NCBI GenBank assembly: GCA_003255065.1
Contig: QAOA01007318.1
Coordinates: 428,356-492,355 of the forward strand
Direction: 5' to 3'
Origin: Cercis canadensis
Lineage: Eukaryota > Streptophyta > Magnoliopsida > Fabales > Fabaceae
DNA: 64,000 bases
The notes under the pieces: model-generated
The model's database searches: none
The model's input: only the letters and a program-made list of their open reading frames with translations
What the model was told of the DNA's origin: nothing
Program-made: the position numbers and the translations under genes
Shown here: in pieces, positions 36,401 to 47,562 of the stretch
How the letters are laid out: each line of letters starts with the position of its first letter
Position numbering within the stretch: position 1 is the first letter of the stretch

Positions 36401-39124
36401 TTCTGCCAGTAGCTCGGAGGTTCCATCAGTATTAGAGTTCTTGCAGAGGCGAAAGTTGGAAGCTAACAAGGTATCTTTACCCTGCTTCACTTTTTCTATT
36501 CTTTTATTGATTGGCTCTTCAGGGTGCTGTAGTGCAGCAATTGGCAATGGCTGTTTTGTCATGATTTAAACAAACTTAACAATGTCAGTTGTCCAATAGT
36601 TTGTTTGCGACTGGAATTTGACCATAAAAATGTAGCAACTGTCTCGTGAGTATGGGCTGTAAAAACATTCATGCTTGAAACCTAGCTTAGTTCATATATA
36701 ATGCTGACTTGACCCATAATGTAAATTTTTTAATTTGCCCGCAGTTGGCAAGTTTAATTATATTGACTATAGGCTTGCTGAATCCTAGCCTATAATTCAT
36801 TGCAGATTTAGCATCAAAGAAAAGAAAAGCATCAAGTTGAAAAGTATAAATCCTCTTCTCTGCCACGAAGTCTACCTGTCATCACTAGCCACCACTAGGC
36901 TTCCTTTGGCATGGCTTTGAGTGTTTAGATTCTGGAAAGATTTTTTTTGTCCAACCATGTTAAGGAAATAGAGTTATATTGATATTACCTGAAATATCTT
37001 TCAAGTGGTTTTGAACTTCGGTTTCTATAGTATTTCACCAAATTTTTGTTTGGTTTGAATTAGCTAAGCATTGATTTTTTAAAAACTTCACCTCATTTCT
37101 GCTCTTTCAGGCTAAACAATTGTGCTTGGGTATAACACGCACACTTATTCTAGAGCATAGGCCCATATCTGTGGTTGCCAAGGCTATACATGTAATAGTC
37201 ACCTCTTACTCTCATTCAATCAAAACTGGTAGCTATCTCAAGGGATTGAAACCAGAGAAGACATCAGTATCTGGTGTACAACATTCTGGTAGCCAAGTTT
37301 CTGGTGCTGATGTATCTGCAATAGATGCAGATGCACTTGGAAAATCCATTATACATGAATCTGCTGCTAGAGTAGACAGTGGATCTCTTAACAAACCTTC
37401 AACTGTTTCAAGTGTGGATTCTGAGGGTGAGGCCCAAGTTGGGGATAAAGTGGACAGAGAGAACTCTCCAAGCACTGAAGATCATGATGCTCATTTTATG
37501 CAGTCATCTCTGCAGTCTGGGCAAGAGGAGTCCCAACTAACTTCTCCTGCAATTTCACCAGATGAGATGTACAGCTTTGTCTTTGCTCCCGTTGATGAAG
37601 AGATGGTTGGAGACCCTTCTTACTTGGTTGCTATCTTCGTTGAGTTCCTACACAGGTATGCTATTATTTTTAGTTTAAAAGTTGTTTGGCCCTGAACTGA
37701 AAGCATTATCATAGACTCACACTGATTGCTAGTCTGGTCTGAGTTTTGATATTCCCTTTCTATCAATCTTCTCATACTGGTATCCAAAGCTTCCTATGTA
37801 AAATATAGTTACATACCATCTGTCCATCAGACTTAATCAGGTTATTGCTTTTCAATTGTCAAACCAGGCATATCTAAAGAAAATTTCTTTCTCAGGTTAT
37901 AATTCTCCTCCAAATATGTATCATAAGTCAATAAATAATAAATAATTGTTGTCAGAACAAAAACTTAGCATTTTGTGAGTTCAAAACCAATAATATCAAT
38001 TCTAATAGACTAATAGCTATTATACTTTGTAAGTAAAGAAGTTGAGTGAAGAGAGAGCATAGCACGTTCTGAAAAGTCATAACCTACTGGCATGATTCAG
38101 GTTAATAAGGCACAGAACCTGTACTCAGAACTCTGATTCAGGATAGTTCTGTAAACATATTAGGTCTGTTGAACCAGGTAGCCACTTGAAATAGTGCTAT
38201 ATCTGTTTTCTTGATCATCACTTTTAACCCCAGCCCTTTTGAACGAGTCCCCTGAAAGCTTTTTGTTCATTGTTGCAGTGCCAATTTGGAAAAGATTAGA
38301 GTACTCCCGAATCTGTATGTATTGATCATACAACTGCTGGCCCGCATTGAGCGATATGCAGAACTTGGGTTATTTATCATAAACAAGGTTTCCAAATCTC
38401 TTGTCTATTCTTGGGGAAGAAAGAAGCCTTCATGTGCTAATCTATGATTATTTTCATGCTGAGACCATATCCTTTTCTGTTACAGGTTCTGGAGCCCTCT
38501 AAGGAAGTGGCATTACAACTTCTAGAGTCTGGCCGTCAGAATACCCAAACTAGGAAGCTGGGTCTGGATATGCTAAGACAGCTTGGTTTACATCATGATT
38601 ATGTATTGTTGCTAGTGCAAGATGGCTACTACCTTGAAGCATTACGTTATGTGCGGAAGTACAAGGTAATTTCTACTGTGCCAACTCCTGGCCTAGAAAG
38701 TTGATCTGTAGTGTTTTAAATAATTAGGAATGCCAAAAAGAAAGTCGGGTGAGTGGTGACAGATTTTGAGGACGCTGGTGCTGCAACCTGCAGTTATCTC
38801 ATGAGTTTATATAGTAGTAGTAGTGCAACTTGTTCTTTTTACTAGTAGTAGTAATACATTTATATTTCTATAGTATTACTAGGCTTGTTTTTATTATTTG
38901 ACTCAAACTGAAAGTGCAATGCTAACAAGAGGGAGAATTATTTTTAGGTGGATACTGTTCGGCCATCATTGTTTCTAGAAGCGGCATTTGTTACCAATGA
39001 CTCGCAACATCTTGCTGCAGTTCTAAGATTCTTTTCAGATTTTCTTCCTGGCTTCAAACACACTTCAGAGCATAATAGATACTACCACATACTCAACGAG
39101 ATGAACTCATCCATAACAGTTTGA
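33446..39124 (+). CDS. RMC1: RMC1: Regulator of MON1-CCZ1 complex (Mic1 domain), 11 exons
   Basis: Exons: 33446-33613, 33765-34024, 34332-34485, 35101-35210, 35303-35390, 35976-36311, 36396-36470, 37111-37655, 38279-38387, 38486-38665, 38948-39124. All junctions are GT-AG and the phases close, giving 733 residues. The start MSGKASSSKPNIGL and then YIQYPPLQCDIPGS, GLFYDDGNKLLLSPTSDQ match my memory of plant RMC1 (Arabidopsis At3g12010). The N-terminal half forms a beta-propeller-like region (IRYSLDSKVIAIQRTNHEIQ, VYGRIYCLQIDRVAML). A low-complexity S/D/E-rich insert of about 90 residues sits in exon 8. The C-terminal Mic1 domain spans exons 8-11 (YLVAIFVEFLHRSANLEKIR, LDMLRQLGLHHDYVLLL). The animal protein stabilises the MON1-CCZ1 exchange factor for Rab7 on late endosomes; a vacuole-trafficking role in plants is inference. 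An acceptor at 35082 would add six in-frame residues to exon 4. The 3' UTR continues to about 39.3 kb or beyond. Confidence 0.93.
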
Positions 39125-39321
39125 GGAAATTCGCAAGAAATGGTTCATATGGAGGAAATTCAGGTCTTTGTCATCAGCCGCCCTTGTTCAAGTTTTGGGC
39201 CTATCTTGTTAAGAATGACATCAGATATCGAAAATATGTGATAGATTTTATTGTGGTCTCGTGTTGTGCATTTAATTCATTTTTTCTCTTCCAAATAAGA
39301 TAATTTTGATATTGTGATCTA

Positions 39322-39722
39322 ACTGACATTTCACCCTGCTTCAGCATGTATATTTGATTGGGAGGGGGAAGCTTGGTTTGGCTTACGGGGAGTTGGAAAG
39401 GACTCAAATCCAAAATGACACTCAATTTGTGACTAACACAATCATACAACTCTGATTGTAAACACTTCTACTTGAAAAATGTCGTATTCAGCTTAGATAT
39501 TAGTAGTCGTTGTAATTAATTNACTGACATTTCACCCTGCTTCAGCATGTATATTTGATTAGGAGGGGGAAGCTTGGTTTGGCTTACGGGGAGTTGGAAA
39601 GGACTCAAATCCAAAATGACACTCAATTTGTGACTAACACAATCATACAACTCTGATTGTAAACACTTCTACTTGAAAAATGTCGTATTCAGCTTAGATA
39701 TTAGTAGTCGTTGTAATTAATT
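39322..39722 (+). repeat. 200-bp duplication across a single N in the RMC1 3' flank
   Basis: 39322-39521 and 39523-39722 are the same 200 bp (start actgacatttcaccctg, end gtaattaatt) with a g/a difference (gattgggagg versus gattaggagg). One N at 39522 separates them. Best read as two unmerged contig ends, so the 3' UTR is falsely lengthened. Confidence 0.85.
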
Positions 39723-42174
39723 ACTTTCTTTTCGCTACCTGTGTGCCAAAAAAAAATGGCAGTTCGACCTAATTATAATGATAATAAGACTAATAATAAT
39801 GAAAATAATAAATTATCTAATCCGTCAAAGTTGGTTTAGATAGTATGCAATTCAAAGGCACTGGTTTCAAAATGATTATTTTTCTTTCCCGTTTTAACTT
39901 TATTAATTAGGTGTAAATCTCTTGGCATAACCATTGCTTTCAAACTAGGTTCTTGTGTGGTGTATCAATTGAGTAATATCCATTTCCGACACTCTTGCCC
40001 ATTCTTGATTAAGAAATTTTATAATTTAAAAATAAGAACTACTTCAACATACTATCTGATTCCATAGTCCTCTTTAACAGCGACCTAACGTCTATCTATC
40101 CCTTTCAATGGCAAAATTTGCCAAAGCGGCCAAAATGTGGCCGGCTTCACGGTGCTTCTCACTTGTCGGCACTTCAACTTCCACATTCTCATCTTTCTTT
40201 CTCCTTCCAATTCAGTCTCTTAACAGAAACAAGAAAAGGAATCTTGCTGTGCTAATGAATGTGACAAAAATGCCATGGTGGACATATGCGACCGCAATGA
40301 GTGATAAGTTAGAAACTTCGTATTTTATATTGTGGTTGGTATCATCTAGTACAGGCACTGTAATCAATCAATTAATTATTGCTATCATTATTTTATCATA
40401 TATAATATAATATTCAAGAACATTATTATATACATTTACCATGCACCTAATGTCGTGTATTGCTTTGTATTATAGTGCAAATGTTTGAGGAAAGGTTCAA
40501 AAAAATCAGGTATACGTTTGTGCAACTGCATAAAGTTGACGGATTAAAATACCAAAAGAAACTGGGATTCGCCAAGCGGAAATAAAGGTTATGACTTATA
40601 TAATTCATGAATGTAGTAAACAAAAGATGTTGGAGCTGTACAAGAAATAATAATGTGAAGAGCCAAGGTGGCGAAGTGATGTATCTCATAAAATTAAGGT
40701 ACAAAATTAAATTTATTTTTTTAATATCTCTAACGAAAAGTTTTATGGTATTGGGACCCCAGTTTATGATAGTGTACGTTAACAGAAAGCTTAAAGTACA
40801 CACAGATGCCATGGCCGAGGAGTGGTTGAATATGGTTGGCATAAACATGTCATCTTTTGAGAGATATATTGATCATCTCTCTCTTTAGCTGTGTTTTAAT
40901 TATGTGGACTCCACATTTTTGTTTGGAATATGTTAACTTAAAAATTAAAATCTAAGGTTTCTTAATTGATATGATGAATTGAAGACAGTTGAAACCTAAG
41001 TCGATGGCCAATAAATTAATTAAGGAAATTCCATAAAAAATAAAATAAAACTAACTAATGATGATATATATACTAAACATAAAATGAAAATAACAGCTAC
41101 GAGGACAATAAAGAAAAACAATTTTGAGATTAAGTGAGGTAAGAAATGGGTTTATAAGATGAAAGATTATTAAGAGGAGTCAACACCAAACTAGACCCCA
41201 ACACAGGCGTGGGGATTCTCATCCCCCTTTCAAACACACACATGGTTAATCATTAGATTATAACTGTTTCAAAAGGAAATTAAAAGGCAGAAGTATCCAA
41301 TACTAAAGTAACCCCTTTGCATAAAATCAGTGGTTGGTTGGTGCGGACAGCCTTTATCCACTCCATTAGTGTGGTATATAGGATATGACTTAAGAGAATG
41401 GTTTAGTCCAAAAATAAACCGAAAACAAATTTTAATGTCTTGGAAGTAAAAATAAAAAAAAAATCAGTTCAACGGGTAAAGTATACAACACTGGACTCGT
41501 AAGGACGAAGAAGTATAATTTTGGTATGCCATTGTAGCTAATTAGCAGCATGCAAATGAGTGCTGGTTGTTCTATATTGTGTTCCAGGGCCAAGAAAAAC
41601 TGGACCAGGTTTGCGGTATATCATATCTAGCCAAAAGCTAAAAGGGGTTTAGATTTCTATGGTTCCTTTTGTTTTCTATAATTATCTTTCCAAAACAAGA
41701 AAAAGAAGAACGGTAGCTCTTGTGGATATGGATGAGTGAGTATAAATAAAACAAATATGTATTCCTATTTTTATAACAAAACCCGTTTCTCTCTAGTTCA
41801 TTTCTCACCATGGTTTATACAGATTAGAAAAACAAATCCATTTTATTGATATAGGAGTTTCAATTTTTTTTATGTGGTCTTACTTTAATGCCCCTAATAA
41901 AAGATGAAATTAAGGAATTTACAAACAGTATATATATTTTTTCCTATATTAAATGACGAGCTTTAGTTTCCTAAATTACATTTACTTAATTGTGTGCATC
42001 ATGTATACACTTGCAATCTCGAAATGTTTTGATGCGATCCTCATTAAAAAGGGAGAACAAATGAACAATGTTTACCTAATGAATTTTGTTTCTTCATGTC
42101 ATCTAAAAAGTCTTCCTTTCCATTATGAAAAAGAAGGTATTTCATCAATAGGAGCTGCTATTTTTACACTTTAA

Positions 42175-42420
42175 TTTGTTAATGTCACACTTTCTATAAT
42201 GTTTAAATATGATATAGACTAAATTACTCTCATTTAAAAATATTTTTTTAAAAAAAAGTATTAATTATATATTCTATTTCCAACTAAAAATGAAGCTACA
42301 ATTAATAAGAGTTAAAAATAATATTATGATTAGTTAAATTTTTTAAAAAAATTATTTTTAAATAAAAATAATTTAGTTTATATCATGTTTAAACATTAAA
42401 AAATGTGTAACATAAACAAA
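42175..42420. mobile_element. MITE-like element with long terminal inverted repeats (246 bp)
   Basis: The left arm starts tttgttaatgtcacactttc and the right arm, read in reverse from 42420, starts tttgtttatgttacacattt. Pairing continues for about 80 bp per arm (tatgatatagactaaatta versus catgatataaactaaatta) and nearly meets in the middle. It is non-coding, AT-rich and hairpin-forming, as expected for a MITE. A target duplication could not be fixed. The copy at 21697-21882 looks like a diverged relative. Confidence 0.65.
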
Positions 42421-43768
42421 CTAGAATATAAAAATAATGGCCCTCTATATATTTTGTGACCTATAATTGATAATTTCGACTAAAGTACATCTTGTTATAT
42501 AAGTCTAATCATTTGTCGTTTTATCATTAAAGAAGTATATTTATCATTCTTTGATGAGGACGCAAAGTATAAAGTATAAACACCTTTCTGCTTCTCTAAT
42601 TGTTAGTTGCACCCTCCAAAAATAAAGAGAGGTTGACAAAAGTAACACCCCTAAGAAATTTTTTCCAAAACNGTTTATTATTTTTATTTTTATTTTTATT
42701 ATTATTAAGTACGTTTCTAATCATTTTATTAAGGACCCGCAAACATGATTAAGAGGATGTAATTTGATAATTTATTGAATTTATGCTACACCAATGGGAT
42801 AGAATAAACTTATATTGCTCTCCAATTTTATTCAACCCTCTATTTATACATGATTGATGATCTAATATTTTTAAGGAGATACTCAATGAAAATATTAAAT
42901 TTAAATTTTATTAAGAGTGGATAATATTTTAAAATAAACAAAATTAAATTTGGTGAACAAAATAATTATATAGGATAATTTTTATGTTAAAAAATGTTAT
43001 ACTCTTTAGGCAATGTCACACTTTCTGTGTCCCACCGAAGAAGAATGTTATAGATTTAGAACAAAATATTTATTATATTCAGAATTTTTTTTAATATTTT
43101 AGTTATAACTTTAAGTTTAAACACAAAACTCATAAACTTAAAGGATGACACTCCGCGTAAGCTATTTAATATTATATTAAGAATTTGAACCAATAAGATA
43201 AAAACTTGTGGTACAAAAAAATAAATATATTAGAAGGATGATGTTAGGTATTATATTACATAATTATTTTTTAATAACAAATTTACGAGTCAGATATGTT
43301 GTTTTTACGTTTTTTGATGGTCAATATATTATTTTTGCTTTAAGACATAGTACATTATAATTAGTAGTTATTTACTGATAAAATATAACTAAAAATAATC
43401 AAATTAAAAACTTTTTATATTGATGCACCTCATCTTATTATTTTAGATAATTTTAATATTTTTTAATTATATGATAGCCCAAAAACTTAAATTTTTAACT
43501 TCATGTAAAATACATAAATTTATCACTACTAATATTTCTACGGACTAACTAATCTTAATATTTATTGATTGTGAATTCGCGTTGTCTGCCTATATGTTTA
43601 TTATTTCTCTTGTGTGTTGAAAAAATTTCTTTTGCCGCATTCTCCCCATAAGATTTGCATGCACACTGCATTTTGTGTAGTCTTTGCTCATGAGTCATGT
43701 TAAGTTGTTAACGCCCCTTTTTTCATTTTTAATATAAACAATTTATAAATAGTTATAACATAGAAGTT

Positions 43769-43909
43769 ATGTAATAACTTTTTAATTTGATAGTATAATA
43801 ATTATTAATATAAAAATATTTAATTTAAATAGTTAAAAATAAATAATTAAAATTAAATATTTTTATATTAATAATAATTAATGTTATCACGTTAAAAAAA
43901 ATATTACAT
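43769..43909. repeat. Near-palindromic 141-bp hairpin
   Basis: It starts atgtaataactttttaattt and ends with the inverse form attaaaaaaaatattacat-like. The inner arms (ataattattaatataaaaat and attaaatatttttatattaa) are complementary almost to the centre. This is either a tiny MITE or an AT-rich snap-back repeat. A (TA)n run follows directly. Confidence 0.55.
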
Positions 43910-44034
43910 ATATATATATATATTTTTTTTTGTTTATCAAGGTATCTCCAAGCATTGCTTAAGATTAATCTTTTAAAGTATGATCGAGCACTATTAAAGC
44001 AAAAACTTATTCCAATAAAGTTTGATGTATCCAC

Positions 44035-44110
44035 AAAAGCTCAAACTCGAGATCACTTGTTTAAGCGATCAGAATCCTTTCCACTCATGCCAACCTTCAT
44101 TGGTTAATAT
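44035..44110 (-). repeat. Possible tRNA-derived SINE fragment
   Basis: On the minus strand the order is ttggcatgagtgg (A-box-like) then, about 30 bp on, gatctcgagtttgagc (degenerate B box). This resembles a tRNA-related repeat common in woody eudicots. No poly tail or target duplication was identified. Confidence 0.3.
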
Positions 44111-45140
44111 TACATATTTATATGTTACCTGAGAAAAGTCAAAAATTTATTTGGTTGGGACATAAAAAAATATGTTTTTAAGTTGAATATTTCGCTTTCT
44201 TTTTCTGGCGCATCTTTTGGGCTCCACCCCTGGAAAGTTGGGAAAAGATGAAATTTCCATTCCCGTTGACCTGACTGGCCCCGCCGCATATTTACTCTCT
44301 CTCTTAGAATTACGGGTTGTGTTATGGTGTGTTTCCTTTGCAAAATAATATATATTGATACAATTTGTAATTTCTTTTAAATTTTTTTGTAAAATTTGTT
44401 TTAATAATAATGTATGTTTCTAAAAGTCATAGTAAATTGTCCTTTTTTTAAAAAGATTAAATATTTACAAACTTATGTTAAAAAATTACAAGTTGTATAT
44501 TTTTATTAATAAATAACTAAAATTAAAAATTTTTAAATTCGTGTCAACTTTCTCGCATTAATATTATTATTTTTTATGTTCATTTTAAAGATGATTTTTT
44601 ACATTGAATGAACTATCATACTAAACTGTAGAGTTATATTAATATTATTTGATTCTAGACATAGAGATTAAAAAAAAAACATATTCATGATTATACTTTC
44701 TTACACATAAATAATGATAATTGATAACATCGAATAATTAATATTAGATTACTCCTATTCATTTTTTGTTTTATTGGATAATAGTATACATACTCATGCA
44801 TTATATTATATTATATTTCCTCAAATGCATATCATGTGGAATACTAGGTTTCTTCTCCTCTGTTAGAAATCACAACTAGAAATATTTAGTAACAATGTCT
44901 TATTTGAGGGCAATCTTTATTGTTTTATTTTCGCAGTTCGTGAAGTCAAAAATTGTGACCACTAAAGCAGATACATTGTTTAGATACGTCTTGTAAAAAG
45001 TCCAACTCCAACATTTGTGTTTTGGGAATACAGCGTAAAGGTTGATTTTCTTCACCACTTCCTCTTATCAACATCATTTTATCTTTCTATATTTTAATTT
45101 ATGCTAGCTAAACAACCTCATCAACAAGTTTTTTTTTTTT

Positions 45141-45642
45141 NNNNNNNNNNNNNNNNNNNNNNNNNNNNNNNNNNNNNNNNNNNNNNNNNNNNNNNNNNNN
45201 NNNNNNNNNNNNNNNNNNNNNNNNNNNNNNNNNNNNNNNNNNNNNNNNNNNNNNNNNNNNNNNNNNNNNNNNNNNNNNNNNNNNNNNNNNNNNNNNNNNN
45301 NNNNNNNNNNNNNNNNNNNNNNNNNNNNNNNNNNNNNNNNNNNNNNNNNNNNNNNNNNNNNNNNNNNNNNNNNNNNNNNNNNNNNNNNNNNNNNNNNNNN
45401 NNNNNNNNNNNNNNNNNNNNNNNNNNNNNNNNNNNNNNNNNNNNNNNNNNNNNNNNNNNNNNNNNNNNNNNNNNNNNNNNNNNNNNNNNNNNNNNNNNNN
45501 NNNNNNNNNNNNNNNNNNNNNNNNNNNNNNNNNNNNNNNNNNNNNNNNNNNNNNNNNNNNNNNNNNNNNNNNNNNNNNNNNNNNNNNNNNNNNNNNNNNN
45601 NNNNNNNNNNNNNNNNNNNNNNNNNNNNNNNNNNNNNNNNNN
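45141..45642. other. Assembly gap (502 N)
   Basis: Run of N bounded by poly(T) on the left and poly(A) on the right, a hint that a hairpin or inverted repeat sits inside. No sequence information. Confidence 0.99.
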
Positions 45643-46470
45643 AAAAAAAAAAACTATAAAAACTTGATTCTAAGTTCGTCCAAATTACAAGGACCTACAG
45701 TATATTTACACATATAATAAATTAAGAGTAACTTTTCTTTATTTTTTTTGGTGTGGAGGAAGGTATTCATATATTCAAGACCTATTTTTTTTAAAAAAAA
45801 AGTTTTAAAGGATAAAAAGAAAATATGTGTTATACATCTATATTTTTAAATATCTTTAACTAAGAATATAGTAAATGTTAAACACATTTATTTTTTAAAA
45901 ATCCCAAACTAATTTTGCGATTTGTTATCTTTTTTCTCTTGAATTGATGAATAAGAAAATATTTGTTTAAATAATGACCTAAATTCCACCTGTGGAGACG
46001 TATCTTACTGCTATTGGTCCCCTAATGGCTAATAACACCCAGCGTCTCGTTGTTGTGCTGTTGTAGCTTGTCGCACGCGACTCTCGTGACCGTGTACTCC
46101 AGCAGCTCTGCGCGCTAAAAGGAAAAACAAGAGAGAGAAAGTAAACGAGATTCGTGGAAATTTTACACGACACCCCCACTTCCACTTGAGTCTTTGTAAT
46201 TGTACCACACACCAGGTCTTCCCTCTCTGTCTCTGTCTCTGTCTCTGTGTTTACTAACAACGCTTACTTTCTCACCTTTTCTTTATCTAATCAAATACAC
46301 TATTTGCGTAAATGTACCAGACTTTCTCTCTCTAAAGGTTGGATTGAAAATGAGGTTTCGCTTTGATGAAGGGCATCGCTTCCAAGGCAAGGAAGGCCTA
46401 GCCAACTTCTAATTAGCTTTCAAAATATTGCAAAAGCCCTCTATTTTCCGAGCTTTTCTCTCTGTAATTG

Positions 46471-46659
46471 ATGCATGGTGATGATGATGATGCTGATGCT
46501 GTTTTATTTCTACACTCACTGACTGACTCGCTTACTGTCGGAGACTCTCTCTTTTTGGATCTATCTGTCTCTGGCTTCGAACAAGATCTTTCTCTACTCT
46601 CACTTTCTACGCATGATACGGCATTGCTCTACAATGCGCGCTTGATTTATTTAAGGTGA
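46471..46659 (+). other. Upstream open reading frame before the kinesin gene (62 codons)
   Basis: ATG at 46471 opens a frame beginning MHGDDDDADAVLFLHSLTDS and rich in D, L and S, ending at 46659 before the kinesin ATG at 47563. Whether this part is in the mRNA is unknown. No homologue recognised, so it is listed only as a possible regulatory upstream ORF. Confidence 0.25.
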
Positions 46660-47112
46660 ATATTCTAATCTTATCTTTAGAGGTTCTACTTGTTTCCTGA
46701 GAAAAATTGGGACGAAAACAAGGTAATTTCCCCTTTCGCTGCTTCAAATAACGGAATGCTCGAATAAGGAAGTAATTGAACAAGCTCTCTGTCTCTCTCT
46801 CTCTATCTCTCTGTTTGTCCGTGTTTTTTTCCTGCATTTTGACAGAGACTTTGAAGACGTACTGTACTGGTTGACTGAAGCAGTGCGAAGTACGAACTTT
46901 CGATATTTTTTCCTTTATTTTCTGTAGTTAAGTAGATGGAGGAATAAAAGAGAACCGCTTTGGAGTCATGTTTTGTTCTATTTTCTTGCTATCAGTGTAA
47001 TAAAGCGACAGCTATTGAAATTTAAATTACTTAGAGTAAGCTCGGTTTATTGGGGTTGTTTCTTCTATTGGAGGCCGAGTGAGCTCATAAGACCAGAAAT
47101 ATTGCTTGATTC

Positions 47113-47427
47113 TTTTTCCCTTGTCCCACAAATCATCCACTATCAACCAGACACTGCATATTGGAGGGCTACCCAAATTTGAAGCTGGTCTCTTAATTGA
47201 TTTCAAGGGCACAATTTTGTCAATGCGTTGGCTGGTGGAATTGGAGTAGACGTTAAACCCCGCCGCGCCCCACTTTTTCCCTTGTCCCACAAATCATCCA
47301 CTATCAACCAGACACTGCGTATTGGAGGACTACCCAAATTTGAAGCTGGTCTCTTAATTGATTTCAAGGGCACAATTTTGTCAATGCGTTGGTTGGTGGA
47401 ATTGGAGTAAACGTTAAACCCCGCCCC
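47113..47427 (+). repeat. 161-bp tandem duplication upstream of the KIN-7 ATG
   Basis: The unit tttttcccttgtcccacaaa ... is at 47113-47273 and is repeated from 47274 to about 47427 with scattered substitutions (ctgcatattggagggc versus ctgcgtattggaggac; ggctggtgg versus ggttggtgg). The copies have diverged and no N separates them, so this is more likely a real duplication than an assembly seam. Confidence 0.8.
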
Positions 47428-47562
47428 CACCCCGAATTTTTTTTTTTGGCTTATGAACGCTAGTATCTTAAAGAAATTAACATTTGATGCTGATTTTAAA
47501 ATGACACTGTAGTTCCCCCTTCCCTCTCCTTAATTGTGTTGAAGGTTTGACTAGAAGTGGCA

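Larger units (their letters stand above)
39723..46199. other. 6.5-kb AT-rich intergenic region
   Basis: No gene supported. The open frame at 40108-40410 is codon-unlike and has no domain. The stretch holds inverted-repeat elements (42175-42420, 43769-43909), a SINE-like piece near 44040, poly(A)/poly(T) tracts, a single N at 42672 and the 502-base gap at 45141-45642. Downstream of the gap the sequence grades into a GC-richer area at about 45990-46200, upstream of the kinesin leader. Confidence 0.5.
46200..47562 (+). promoter_or_regulatory. KIN7E: Probable promoter and 5' leader of the KIN-7 gene
   Basis: CT-rich leader-like DNA ((ctctgt)n at about 46221-46246, CT runs at 46790-46810) precedes the kinesin ATG. 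It contains an upstream ORF from ATG 46471 (about 62 codons, MHGDDDDADAV...) and a 161-bp tandem duplication (47113-47273 and from 47274). A donor-like aag|gtgaat follows the upstream ORF region at about 46656, so a leader intron is possible. The transcription start is not determined. Confidence 0.4.

Noticed and set aside
40108-40410. 100-residue + strand open frame
   Set aside because: No domain, no splice context, chance-like composition in an AT-rich intergenic region.
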